A stretch of DNA of 64,000 nucleotides from contig JABAKD010000007.1 of the NCBI GenBank assembly GCA_012845835.1, positions 14,077,842 through 14,141,841 of the forward strand, in the 5' to 3' direction. Each line of letters opens with the position of its first letter. Within the stretch, counting starts at the first letter, position 1. Position numbers and translations under genes: made by a program. The notes below the pieces were generated by a model that ran no database searches, was not told where the DNA came from, and was given only the letters and a program-made list of their open reading frames with translations. The stretch is from Undaria pinnatifida. Its lineage: Eukaryota; Sar; Phaeophyceae; Laminariales; Alariaceae. Shown in pieces: positions 1-12,204 of the stretch.

Positions 1-1040
1 CAGCATGGACCCTCCTGTCTCGTTTATTCACTGCCTGAATACCGAAGTGCTGCAGCGGCAGAGGCAGCCCCCCCCACTGCTCGTGATAAACGTTAACCGC
101 TATCAACTTCCCTGCCACGGTCGCCTCCTTACTTTTCTTTTCCACGCAGCAGTAGGCCATAAACTCTGTCAGCTCCTCCATCAGTTCCCACTCGCCCAGT
201 TCCTTCTCCAACCAGTTCCCTTTTCCCCTCATCATCCTCCAACTCACCCACACTCTCCAACCTTGCGCGTAAGTCTTTCTAGGCGACTTCGCAACCCGCC
301 CAAGTCCGTAGACGCGTGCATAATCTCCGAACACATCCCCTCTTTTTCAGGTCCAAGCTCCTGGGCCTGCCACGGAACGGCGGGGCATTCCTTGGTCAGC
401 CTCGATTGGATTTCGTCTTTTTCCACCTCGTTATTCCGTCCGCTGACCAGTTCCCCACCCCCCGCATGTGCTTTGTCTGCAAGCACCACCCCCCTATCTG
501 CTTCAACACCCCCGAATTTCTCATTATTCCTCCCGATCTCCCTTCCCTTTCCCCCCCCCTGCACTTCTTCCCCACTGAACCGCTGACGAGCTACCCCCCC
601 TCACCAGCACTGGCTCTCCTGCCCTCCCCAGCCTATCCTTCCTGATCACGATCATCACGAATGCTGTCATGACCATCCGAGCAGCTCCACACCATTGATG
701 GACAGCCTGTTCACGTGCTCCCCTCTCCTTCTCCTGACGGTCCTCGCTCTCTCTTCGTCTGTCAGGTTATACCTCCAATACGCCCTCGTGCCCAGGCATA
801 GCCACCCTACTGCCTGGAATGATGCGTCGGAAAACCAGGCCTTCTATGGGGCTGTTTCACTAACTGGACGAACTGTGCCGCGAACTCTTCCCCTCGCCCG
901 GACAAGTCCTCCGTCATGCACCATCTCCACCACTCAACGTCCGCCATGAACTCTTCCGTCAGATATAACACCCTCCTTGTCTCTGTCTTTTTCCTGCCCC
1001 TTTCCCCGGCCCTCCCCCCCCCCCTTTTTCTCCTGCCCAC
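1..1040 (-). pseudogene. DIRS-like element remnant: RNase H domain and start of tyrosine recombinase
   Basis: Read on the minus strand from 1040 down, three frames piece together an RNase H-like domain of the DIRS/Ngaro retrotransposon type. A lead-in with EFMADVEWWRW lies at about 1000-960. The catalytic-Asp motif WFSDASFQAVG lies near 840-805. LSINGVELLG, near 700, is the usual Glu-bearing helix. The third-Asp region around 600-570 is spoiled by a run of G. A linker (DEIQSRLTKECPAVPW, about 420-370) follows, then the N-terminal core-binding part of a tyrosine recombinase (LTEFMAYCCVEKK and GGLPLPLQHFGIQAVNK) running off the left edge. At least three frameshifts separate the pieces, so it is dead. 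The reverse transcriptase expected upstream is not seen; instead the hairpin array begins about 200 bp away. The family call rests on motif recognition from memory. Confidence 0.75.
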
Positions 1041-1240
1041 TCAGATGCAGCTTTCTCAGCGGCAGAAGACGCCGCACGTCTCCCTTTCTTAAGGTCTCTC
1101 ACTGCGTTCTCGACACGTCGCCCACGTGTTTTCTGGCACTGCTATGGTTCCCGTATGCCAGTCCCCGTTCGAAACTACTCCCTGGTGCCACATCCACCGG
1201 CACGCCTACCCTCCCTATCTGTTCCAGCAGTGCATAGCCG
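1041..1240 (-). other. Flank of YR element copy 1, joining it to the hairpin array
   Basis: Positions about 1038-1082 match 14726-14770 beside the second YR copy, with a handful of mismatches over some 45 bp (both carry CAGATGCAGCTT). This shows the two modules derive from one ancestral arrangement. The rest of the interval shows no recognisable coding sequence and grades into the first hairpin repeats near 1240. Confidence 0.6.
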
Positions 1241-2164
1241 CCCCCCCCCCCCATCTTTTCCCCATTGCCGCCTTCCCCGCCCCCGTGGTCTTGTACGGCC
1301 CCATCGCCGCACACTCCCACTCCATTTCTTTTCGCGGCCCCGTTGCCGCGTTCCCCAATGGCCTGAACGTGTGCGACCCCGTCGCCCCGCCCTCGCCCCC
1401 CCCTTATATTTCAGGCGGGCCCGTTGCCGCGCTCCCCCGGGCCGGGTCGTGTACGGTCTCGTTGCCGTACAGGCCCCCCCCCCGTTTGCGCGACCCTTTT
1501 GTCGCGCACCCCCCGTTTGTTTAAAACCGCGGCCTGGACACCGTCGCTCTGCGATATCTTTTCCTGCTTGTCCTCCCACCCTTCGCGTGGCCCCTTTGTC
1601 TCGAACTCCCCATTTGTTTAGACCCGCGGCCCCATCGCCGCGACCTTTCCCGACCTGAGTGTGTTCAGCACCGTTGCCACACTACCCCCCCCCTTTTCTT
1701 TGACCCGCCCAGTCGCCGCGTTCCTTCCCGGCCTTAGTGTGTGCGGCCCCGTTGCCGCACCCCCTCCGCCCTTCTCTGTAGGCGGCCCCGTGGCCACGTT
1801 GCTTCCCGATCGAAGTGTGTGCGGCCCCGTTGCATCATCCGACAACCCCTTTTCTTCGTGGGGCCTCGTCGCAGCGTTTCTCCTCAACCTGAGTCTGAGT
1901 ATTTGCGGCCTCGTTGCCGCACACCCCCTCCTTTTTCTTTGCGGAGCGCCGTGGCCGCGTTCCTTCCCGACCTGAGCGTGTGTGGTCTCGTTGACACGCC
2001 CCTCCCCCACCATTAATTTTCACGGCCCCGTCGCCGCGTTCCTTCCCCACCTGAGTGTGTGCGGCGCCGTTACCGCACACCCCCACCCCTTTCTCTTTAG
2101 GCGGCCTCGTGGCCGCGTTCCTTCCCAATGGAGATGTGTGCGGTCCCATTGCAGCACCCAACAA

Positions 2165-4500
2165 CCCCTTTTCTTTGCGCGGCCCCATCGCCGCGTTTCT
2201 TCCCCACCTGAGTCTGAGTGTTTGCGACCCCGTTGCCGCACACCCCTCCCTTTTCTTTGCGCGGACCCGTGGCCGCGTTCCTTCCCGACCTGGGTGTGTG
2301 CGGCCCCGTTAAAACATCCTCCTCCCCTCCCTATAGTTTTAAGCGGCCCCGTCACCGCGTTTCTTCCCTACCTGAGAGTGAGTGTGTGCGTCCACGTTGC
2401 CGCACACCTCCTCCCTTTTGTTTGCGCGGCCCCGTCGCCGCGTTCCTTCCCGACCTGAGTGTGTGTGGCACCACTGCCACACACCCACGCTCCATTTAAT
2501 CTGCGCGGCCCCATCGCCGCGTTTTTTGCCGACCTGAGTGTGTGCGGCCCCGTTGCCGCACACATCCCCCCCTTTTCTATGCGCGGCCCCGTCGCCGCTT
2601 TCTTTCCCGACCTGAGTGTGTGTGGCCCCGTTGCCGCACACACACACCCTCCTCCCTTACTTGTCGCGGCCCCGTCGCCGTGTTGCTTCCTGACCTGAAT
2701 GTGTGCAGCCCCGTTGCAGAACACCTCCCACCTCTATTTTTTCGCGCGGCCCCGTCACCGCGTTTCTTTCCCACCTAAGTCTGAGTGTGTGCGGCCCCGT
2801 TGCCGCACACCCCTTCCTTGTGTTTGCGCGGCCCCGTGGCCACGTCTCCGCCCGACCTGAGTATGTGTGGTCCCGTTGCCACACACCTCCTCTCCCCTTT
2901 ATTCGCGCGCCTTTAGCGCCGCGTTCCGTGCCGACCTGTGTGTGTGCGGCCTTGTTGCCGCACACATCCCCCCCTTTTTTCTGCGCGGCCCCGTCGCCGC
3001 GTTTATACTCCACCTGAGTCCGAATGTGTGCGGGGCCCGTTGCCGCACACACTATCCCCCTTTTCTTTGCGCGGCCCCATCGCCGCGTTTCTTCCCCACC
3101 TGAGTCTGAGTGTTTGCGACCCCGTTGCCGCACACCCCTCCATTTTCTTTGCGCGGACCCGTGGCCGCGTTCCTTCCCGACCTGAGTGTGTGCGGCCCCG
3201 TTAAAACATCCTCCTCCCCTCCCTTTAGTTTTGAGCGGCCCCGTCACCGCGTTTCTTCCCCACCTGAGAGTGAGTGTGTGCGTCCACGTTGCCGCACACC
3301 TCCTCCCTTTTGTTTGCGCGGCCCCGTCGCCGCGTTCCTTCCCGACCTGAGTGTGTGTGGCACCACTGCCACACACCCACGCTCCATTTAATCTGCGCGG
3401 CCCCATCGCCGCGTTTTTTGCCGACCTGAGTGTGTGCGGCCCCGTTGCCGCACACATCCCCCCCTTTTCTATGCGCGGCCCCGTCGCCGCTTTCTTTCCC
3501 GACCTGAGTGTGTGTGGCCCCGTTGCCGCACACACACCCTCCTCCCTTTCATGTCGCGGCCCCGTCGCCGTGTTGCTTCCTGACCTGAATGTGTGCGGCC
3601 CCGTTGCAGAACACCTCCCACCTCTATTTTTTCGCGCGGCCCCGTCACCGCGTTTCTTTCCCACCTAAGTCTGAGTGTGTGCGGCCCCGTTGCCGCACAC
3701 CCCTTCCTTGTGTTTGCGCGGCCCCGTGGCCACGTCTCCGCCCGACCTGAGTATGTGTGGTCCCGTTGCCACACACCTCCTCTCCCCTTTATTCGCGCGC
3801 CTTTAGCGCCGCGTTCCGTGCCGACCTGTGTGTGTGCGGCCTTGTTGCCGCACACATCCCCCCCTTTTTTCTGCGCGGCCCCGTCGCCGCGTTTATACTC
3901 CACCTGAGTCCGAATGTGTGCGGGGCCCGTTGCCGCACACACTATCCCCCTTTTCTTTGCGCGGCCCCATCGCCGCGTTTCTTCCCCACCTGAATCTGAG
4001 TGTTTGCGACCCCGTTGCCGCACACCCCTCCATTTTCTTTGCGCGGACCCGTGGCCGCGTTCCTTCCCGACCTGAGTGTGTGCGGCTCCGTTAAAACATC
4101 CTCCTCCCCTCCCTTTAGTTTTGAGCGGCCCCGTCACCGCGTTTCTTCCCCACCTGAGAGTGGGTGTGTGCGTCCCCGTTGCCGCACACCTCCTCCCTTT
4201 TGTTTGCGCGGCCCCGTCGCCGCGTTCCTTCCCGACCTGAGTGTGTGTGGCACCGCTGCCACACACCCACGCTCCATTTAATCTTCGCGGCCCCATCGCC
4301 GCGTTCCTTGCCGACCAGAATGTGTGCGGCCCCGTTGCCGCACACATCCCCCCCTTTTCTATGCGCGGCCCCGTCGCCGCTTTCTTTCCCGACCTGAGTG
4401 TGTGTGGCCCCGTTGCCGCACACACACACCCTCCTCCCTTACTTGTCGCGGCCCCGTCGCCGTGTTGCTTCCTGACCTGAATGTGTGCGGCCCCGGTGCA
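2165..4500. repeat. ~890-bp higher-order repeat inside array A (2.6 copies)
   Basis: The same ordered series of about eleven variant dimers recurs at an offset of 890-892 bp. One marker unit lies near 2175, 3067 and 3957, and another near 2703 and 3593. Copies differ by a few substitutions and a short CA-length change near 2640/3530. The third copy loses register near 4500. This indicates recent segmental amplification by unequal exchange within an otherwise diverged array. Confidence 0.85.
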
Positions 4501-4732
4501 GCACACCTCCCACCTCTATTTTTTTGCGGGTCCTTATCGCCGCGTTCCGTGCCGACCTGTGTGTGTGTGGCCTTGTTGCCGCACCCCCCCCCCCTTTTCT
4601 CTGCGCGGCCCCGTCGCCGCGTTTAATCCCCACCTGAGTCCGAATGTGTGCGGGCCCCGTTGCCGCACACACTATCCCCCTTTACTTGTCGCGGCCCCGT
4701 CACCGTGTTCCTTCCTGACCTGAGTGTGTGCG

Positions 4733-5020
4733 GCCCCGTTGCAGCACACCCCCTCCCCCTTTTCATTGCACGGCCTCATCGCCGCGTTCCTTCCCTACTT
4801 GAGTCTGAGTGTGTGCGGCCCGGTTGCAGCGCACCCCCTCCCTTTTCTTTGCGCGGCCCCGTGACCGCGTTTCTGCCCGAGCTGAGTGTGTGCGGCCCCG
4901 TTGCAGCACACCCCCTCCCCCTTTTCATTGCACGGCCTCATCGCCGCGTTCCTTCCCTACTTGAGTCTGAGTGTGTGCGGCCCCGTTGCAGCGCACCCCC
5001 TCCCTTTTCCTTGCGCGGCC
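4733..5020. repeat. ~170-bp duplication of two dimers in array A
   Basis: A two-dimer block beginning near 4733 recurs near 4903 almost unchanged. It includes the imperfect hairpin variants with GTTGCAGCACAC in place of GTTGCCGCACAC. This is a second, smaller homogenisation event next to the 890-bp one. Confidence 0.7.
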
Positions 5021-8000
5021 CCGTCGCCGCGTTTCTTCCCCAACTGTGTATGAGTTTGTGCGGCCCCGTTGCCGCACACCTCCCCTTTATTTGGGCGGCC
5101 TCGTGGCCGCGTTCCTTCCGGAGCTGGATGTGTGTAGCCCCGTTGCCACACACACCCTCTCCCTCTACTTTGCGCTGCTTCATCGCCGCAATCCTTGCCG
5201 AACTGAGTGTGTGCGGCCCCGTTGTTGAACACCCCCCCCACTTTTCTATGCCCGGCCCCGTCGCCGCGTTGCTTTCCGACCTGAGTGTGTGTGGTCCCGT
5301 TTCTACCCCCCCCCCCTACCTTTTCTTTGCGAGGCCCGGTCTCCGAGTTCCATCCCGACGTGGGTGTGTATTGCCCCGTTGTCAGACACCCCATCCCCAT
5401 TTAATTTTGCGCGGCCCTATCGCAGCGTTCCTTGCCGACCTGAGTGTGTGCGGCCCCGTTGCCGCACACATCCCTCCCTTTTCTCTGCGCGTCCCCCTCC
5501 CCATGTTCCTTCCCGACCAGAGTGTGTGCGGCCCTTTTGCCGCACACATTCCCCGCCTTTTTTTTGTGGCGGCCCCGTCGCCGTGTTTCATCAAGTCCTG
5601 AGTGTGTGCGGCCCCGTCGCCGCACACACCCCCAACGTTTCTTTGCGGGGCCCCGTCGCCGCGTATTTGCCCGACCTGAGTCTAAGGGCGTCCAATCCCG
5701 TTGTCGCACATCCCCCTTCTCTTTCTTTGCGCTGCCCCGTCGCCGCGTTTTTCTCGACATGGGTGTGTGAAGCCCCGTTGCAGCACACACCCTCCCATTT
5801 TCTTCGCGCGGCTCCGTTGCCTGGTTTCTTCCCGACCTGAGTCTGAGTGCATTCGGCCCCGTTGCCGCACACCCACTCCCTTTTCTTTGCGCTGCCCCGT
5901 GGCCACGTTTTTTCCGACCTGTGTGAGTTCGGCCCCGTTGCCACAAATCGCCTCCCTTTTCTTTGCGTTGCCCCGTCGATGCGTTTCTACCCGACATGAG
6001 TGTGTGCGGCCCCATTGCAGCACACACCCCACAATTTTATTTGCGTGCTCCGTCGCCGGGTTTCTCCCCCACCTGAGTCTGAGTGTTTGCTGCCCCGTTG
6101 CCGCACACCCCCTCCCTTTTCTTTACCCGGCCCCGTGGCCACGTTTGGTCCCGACCTGAGTGTGTGTCGCCCCGTTGCCACACACTGTCTTACTCTAATT
6201 TGCGCAGCCTTATCGCCGCGTTTCTTGCCGACCTGAGTGTGTGCGGCCCCGTTGATGCACACATCCCCCCTTTTTCTCTGCGCGGTCCCGTCGCCGCGTT
6301 TGTTCCCACCTGAGTCTGAGTGTTTGCGGCCCCGTTGCCGCCTACCCCCTCCATTTTTTTTGCGCGGCCCCGTGGCCGCGTTCCTTCCCGAACTGAGTGT
6401 GTGTGGCCCCGTTGCCACACCCCCGCTCCCACTTATATTTGCGCACCCCTATCGACGCGTTGCTTGCCGACCTGAGTGTGTGCGGCCCCGTTGCCGCACA
6501 CGTCCCCATCTTTTCTTCGCGCGGCCCTGTCGCCATGTTCCTTCCCGACCAGAGTGTGTGCGGCCCTGTTGCCGCACACACTCCCCCCTTTTCTTTGCGC
6601 AGCCCCGTCACCGTGTTCATTCCAGACCTCCATGTGTGCGGCTCCGTCACTGCACACACCCTCCACCTTTTCTTTGCGTGGCCTCGCCGCCGCGTTTCTT
6701 CCCCGCCTGACTCTCAGGGTTGTGTGGTCCGTTGCCACACACCCCCCTTCCAATTCTTTGCGCTGCTCCGTCGCCGCGTTTCTTCCCGACATGAGCGTGT
6801 GCGGCCCCGTGGCAGCACACACACCCCCATTTCTTTAAGCAGCCCCGTGGCCGTGTTTCTTCCCCAGTTGAGTGTAAGCGTTTGCGGCCCCGTTGCCGCA
6901 CACCCCTTCCCCTTTCTTTGCGCGGCCCCGTGGCCGCGTTCCTCCCCGACCTGAGTGCGTGTGGCCCCGTTGCCACAGACCCCCTACCCCTCTGACATGC
7001 GCGGCCCTATGTCCGCGGTCCTTCCCGACTCGAGTGTGTGCAGCCCCGTTGCTGCATACATCCCCTCCATTTTTCTGCGCGGCCCCGTCGCTGCGTTCCT
7101 TCCCGACATGAGTTTATCCGGCACCGTTGCTGCACACATCACCGAATTTTCTCTGCTCGGCAACGTCGCCGCGTTTTTTCCCGACCTGAGTGAGTGAGCC
7201 CCGTTGCCGCACACACTGCCGCTATTTTCTTGTCGCGGCCCCGTCGCCGCGTTCCTTCCCGACCTGTGTCTGAGTGTGTGCGGTCCCGTTGACGCACACC
7301 CCCGTTCCTATATTTTGCTCGGCCCCGTCACCGCATTCCTTCCCGACCTACGTGTGTGCGTCCCCGTTGCAGCACACGCACCCCTAATTTTCGTTGCGCG
7401 TCGCCGTCGCCGCGTTCGTTGCCGACATGAGTTTGTGCGGTCACGTTACCGCACCCCCCCCCCCCCCTTTTCTTTTCGCGCGGCCCCGTGGCTGCGTTGC
7501 TTTCCGAACTAAGTGTGTGCGGCCCCGTTGCAGCACACGCTTCCCCCCTTGTCTTTGCGCGGTCCCGTCGCCGCGTTCCGTGCCGACCTGAGTTTGAGCG
7601 TTCACGTTGCCGCACACCCCTTCCCTTTTTTTTGCGCGTCCTTGTATCCGCGTTCCTTCCCGACCTGAGTGTGTGTGGCCCCGATGCCACACACCCCCTC
7701 CCCATTTAATTTGCGCGGCCCTATAGGCGCATCCCTTGCCAACCTGAGTGTGTGCGGCTCCGTTGCTGCACACACTCCCCCCCTTTTCTTTCCGCGGCTC
7801 CGTCGTCGCGTTCCTTCTCGACCTGAGTGTGTGTGGTCCCGTTGCCCCCCCCACCCCCCCCCCCCACCCCTGCCTTTTCTTTCTGGGGCCCCGTCGCCGC
7901 GTTCCTTCCCGACCTGAGTGTGTACGTCCCCGTTTCAGCACGCCTCCCCCCTTTGTTTTTGCGCAGCCCCGTCGCCGCGTATCTTCCCCACAGGAGTCTG

Positions 8001-10130
8001 AGTTTGCGCGGCTCCGTTGCCGGACACTCCCTCCCTTTTGATTGCGCGGCCCCGTGGCCGCGTTCCTTCCTGACCTGAATGTGTGTGACCCCGTTTCCTC
8101 CCTCCTCCCCCATCCGTTTCTCTGCGCGGCCCCGTGGCCGCGTTCCATCCCGACCTGAGTGTGTGCGGCCCCGTTGCTGCACACACTCCCCTCCTTTTCT
8201 TCGCGCGGCCCCGTCGCCGTGTTCCTTCCCGACCTGAGTCTGAGTGTGTGCGGCTCTGTTGCCGCACACCCCCCCTCTTTTTCTTTGCGCGGCCCCGTCA
8301 TCGCGTTCCTTTTCGACCTGAGTGTGTGCGGCCCCGTTAGAGCACACGCCCTCTCCCTTCTCTTTTCCCGGCCCCGTTGCCCCGTTCCTTGCCGACCTGA
8401 GTTTTTGCGGTCACGTTGCCGCACCCCCCTTCCCCCAACCCTTTTGTTTCTGGCGCCCCCGTTGCTACGTTCCTTCCCGACCTGAGTGTGTGCGGCGCCG
8501 TTGCCGCACATCCTCCCCCTACTTTGTTCGCGCGGCCCTATCAACGCGTACCTTCCCGACCTGGGGCCGCACACACTCTTCAACGTTTTTTGCGCGACCC
8601 CATCGCCGTCATCTTTCCCGACCTGAGTGTATTCGGCCCCGTTATTGCAACTCCCCCCACACTTATTCTTTGCTTGGCTCTCGTCGCCTCGTTGCTTCCC
8701 CACCTGAGTCTAAGTGTGTGCGACCCAGTTGCCGCCCACCCCCCTTCCTTTTCTCCGCGCGGCCCCGTCGCCGCGTTCCTTCCCGACCTATGTGTGTGCG
8801 GCCCGTGAAAGCACACCCCCCCCCTATTTCTTTGCGCGGCCCCGTCGCCGCGTTTATTTCCCACCCGACGCAGACTTTGTGCGGCCCCGTTGCCGCACAC
8901 CCCCTCCCTTTTCTTTGCGCGGCCCCGAGGCCGCGTTCCTTCCCGACCTGAGTGTGTGTGGCCCCGTTGCCACACACCCCTACAATTTTTTTTTGCGCGG
9001 CGGCGTCTACGCGTTCCGTCCTGAATTAAGTATTTGCGGCCCCGTTGCAGCAACCCCCCCCCCTTCTTTTGTTTCGCGCGGCCCCGTCTCCGCGTTTCTT
9101 CCCCTCCTGAGTCCGAGTGTTTGCGGACCCGTTGCCGCACACCCCCTCCTGTTTCTTTGCGCGGCCCCGTGGCCGCGTACCTTCCCGACCTGAGTGTGTG
9201 TGGCCCCGTTGCCACAAACCGTCTCCCCCTTTAATTTTCGCGGCCCCGTCCCCGCGTTTCTTGCCGACCTGAGTGTGTGCGGCCCAGATGCCGCACACCC
9301 CCCCCCCTGTCCTTTGCGCGGGCCCGGCGCCGTGTTCCTTCCCGATCTGATTGTGTGCGGCCCCGTCGCCGCACACATCCCCACTTTTTCTTCGCACGGC
9401 CCCGTCGCCGCGTTCTTTATTTACCTGAGTCTGAGTGTGTGCGGCCCCGTTGCCGCACATCCCCCTTCCTTTCTTTTCTTCGCGCGGCACCGTCACCGCG
9501 TTCCTTCCCGACCTGAGTGTGTGCGGCCCCCTTGCAGGACACGCCCCCCCCTTTTTTTCTTGCGCGGCCCCGTCGCCGCGTTTTTTCCCGACCTGAGTGT
9601 GTGCGGCCCCGTTGCCGCACACACTCCTTTTCTGTCCTTGCGCGGCCCCGTCGCCGTTTTCTTACCCGACCTGAGTGTGTGCGGCCCCGTTGTCGCACCC
9701 CCCCCCCCCCGCACCCATTCTTTGCTTGGCCCCCGTCGCCGCGTTCCTTCCCGACCTGAGTCTATGTGTGGTCCCGTTGCCGCACACCCCCCCCCTTTTC
9801 TTTGCCCGACCCCGTTGCCACGCTTCCCCCCGGCCGGGTTGTGTACGGTCTCGTTGCTGTACGCCCCCTCCCGCCACCCCCCTTTTCACGGCCCGTTTGC
9901 CGCGCCTCCCCTAGTTTGGTTGAGCTTGCGGCCTGGCCGCCGTCGATCCCAACTTTTCCCAGGTCGGTATATAGTACTCGCGGCCTTTCCGTCTCGATAC
10001 CACTAGCTCCTCCTACTTACGCCATTACCACTCGCTTCCCCTTCCTTGTTATGTGCGGCCCTTTGCTCGTACACTTCGCCCCCGCCTCCCCGTTCGCGAA
10101 CCCTTTTAGGGAGTTTCCTTTCCTTCTCGC

Positions 10131-11190
10131 TCCCCCCTAGGATCACTTGCCCCCCCCGTCCACGTCACGGCCCCGCCGCAGACGCTACCACTCGTTGCAT
10201 GTTAAGTCCCGTCGCCGCAAATTTCACCTTTCTTCCGAATACGGGCCACGTGTACAGCGCCTCCCATGGCCGGCCCCGCACCCACTTGCACACCTCCTTC
10301 CGTGCACGGCCATGCCGTGCATTTCCGGCTAGTTTCATGTGCGGTCCCATTGAAGAACCCTCATCCTTCCGTCAGAGTACGCACCCCCCGTTCTACGAAC
10401 TCTGCGCACGGCCCCGCCATGCGCTCCCCCCTAGATTTCCGTGCACGATCCCACCGCACACTTCCCGGCTCGATCATTTTGTTGCCCCTTTCCGTCCCGT
10501 TCTACCTCCCTCGAGCGCCTTCCGCCCGCCTCCCTGTGCGCGGAACGGCTGACGAATTCTCCTCTCCCACGTACCCTGCCTTTGCCGCACCGACGCCTTT
10601 CCCTCATTTCCCCCCTCCTTTCTCACCTGAGTTCGACGGTCTGTTAGACCCCCCCCGTCCCACCTCACCCTTCTCCCCCCATTTTCCACACCTGTGATTA
10701 GCCAGACCCCCTACTTCCCGCGTTATTCTCTCACCTACCGGTTCCGACCTACTCTCCTTAACTCGCCCCCTCCCTTGTTTATCTGTGCGTTAGCTTGATT
10801 ATTCTCCATGACGCCGTCCCCACCACGCGCCCTCTTTTACGACACCAGAACTTACCCAAGCGTGTTGATTATGAACTCTATCCTCCTCGCCCCGTCCTTC
10901 CTAGACTCATTGCCTTAACTCGACACTCCTTGCCCCCCCCGTGCCGTTGACCCCCTGTTTTGAAAATGTATACTTGTACGCATACATATACAGTCGTTTC
11001 CCCTTTCCCCCCTCCGTCTTCCCCCCCCCCCCAACCAGCGACCCTCTCTCGCCCGTTGCCACACGCCTCATTCTTGCCGTAGCAGTCGCACTTTACACAA
11101 CACCACTACTAATAGTTTCAATAGCATTGAAAGTGGTATCGTAATCTCCGAGTTATAGCAATTGGGGTTATTAGTAGAGCGCAGTATAGC
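10131..11190. other. Decayed hairpin-repeat fringe and C-rich sequence
   Basis: Scattered hairpin relics persist, such as TGCACGGC / loop CAT / GCCGTGCA at about 10303-10321. After about 10480 the sequence is C- and T-rich without periodicity that I can see. No coding region, RNA gene or transposon end is recognised. The last 100 bases lead into the (AGT)n tract. Confidence 0.5.
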
Positions 11191-11197
11191 AGCATCA

Positions 11198-11247
11198 GCT
11201 GTAGTAGTGTAGTAGTACTACTACTGGTAGTAGTAGTCGCAGAAGTC

Positions 11248-11290
<43 letters not shown>

Positions 11291-11357
11291 CAGTAGTAGT
11301 AGTCGTTGAAGTGGTAGTAGTAGTAGTAGCCGTGAAAGTAGTAGTAGTAGTTGTGGT
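11198..11357. repeat. (AGT)n microsatellite, interrupted
   Basis: Trinucleotide repeat AGT/TAG with interruptions (for example CGCAGAAGTC and CGTTGAAGTGG). The uninterrupted core lies around 11248-11290. The polythreonine open frame read from it on the minus strand is not a gene. Confidence 0.95.
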
Positions 11358-12204
11358 GATATAGTCTAGTAGTGTTAACACTGCAACGCCCGAATGTTAA
11401 CAGTACTTTGCTGAGGCTGTAGTGCCGTTAATGGTTGGTACTCGCTTTCTTTTGGTATCGTCATTTTTGAAGAATTTGTCTTGACACGCTATTGTTCCAA
11501 CTCCAGGCCAGTATACTCGTAGGACCTGCCGCCCCTCAGCGTCGTTCATGGCAACCCCTCCGCACGCTACTGGTATGACATACCAGAGGGTATTAAGTAG
11601 TGCACGGGATATAATAATATACAGGCCTGGACTAGTTACTAATAGCAGCCAATCCAATGGACAAGCAAAGCCTGTGGATAGATTATCAATTGCCCCTGGT
11701 CTCCCCCCGACCTCTGTCTCATACGAACTCCCCCCTCAATCGAAATTTGGGCTCCCTTCTACGTTTTCGCGATTTCTCTCGTGACTCTTGATGTGGTGCA
11801 TGGCTTCAGGAAACAGATCGCCGTGCTACCCATACACTCGGGACTCGCCTAACTGTTTGTTCTCGGTATGCGTCATGGTATTGCAAATATGTCCTTACTC
11901 GTGAATCTCCGCGTTAATCTGCTCGTTCGGCATCTCTACACGACAACGCTTGTACAACTTCTTACCACAGTCCATGTCGCTACAACACGCTCTCACCACG
12001 ATGTGTGCTGTTTTTCAGTAGCTTCAGTAGCTTTCGATCAATGACAATACTACTTTTGCACGTGTTGTATCCCTGTTTACCCCTGTTCTCCTATGCTTCA
12101 GTCGTACGACTCTCCGTCTACTCTGCCGACGCTCCTGTGTTGCTGCTGCTGTTTCCATTAAAACTGCATAATCTGTCGCACTCTCCTGCCCAGAACGAAG
12201 GTTG
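11358..12204. other. Unassigned sequence
   Basis: About 850 bases with balanced composition. I find no long frame with protein-like content and no repeat shared with the rest of the window. A small perfect palindrome (CTGGTATG, A, CATACCAG) lies near 11570-11590. Confidence 0.4.

Larger units (their letters stand above)
1240..10130. repeat. Hairpin minisatellite array A (~78-bp dimers of a palindromic monomer)
   Basis: Roughly 8.9 kb of tandem units, about 110 dimers by length. Each ~78-bp dimer holds two hairpins with the same core. Hairpin 1 is CGCGGC, loop CCCGTC, GCCGCG (for example 2425-2442). Hairpin 2 is TGTGTGCGGC, loop CCCGTT, GCCGCACACA (for example 2539-2564). Spacers alternate between a TTCCTTCCCGACCTGAG type and a C-run plus TTTTCTTT type. 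Some dimers carry an extra GTCTGA giving 82-85 bp. Outer stem bases vary between copies but often stay paired. Long proline/arginine-rich open frames on both strands are by-products of the period and GC content. Both edges decay gradually; the last clear units are near 9880. Confidence 0.9.

Noticed and set aside
2657-3664. 335-codon minus-strand open frame, and the similar 345- to 420-codon frames at 3469-4506 and 7441-8703
   Set aside because: They are products of the GC-rich ~78-bp repeat lacking stops. Several frames on both strands are open at once and the peptides just repeat GNGAAHTQVGKERGDG-like units.
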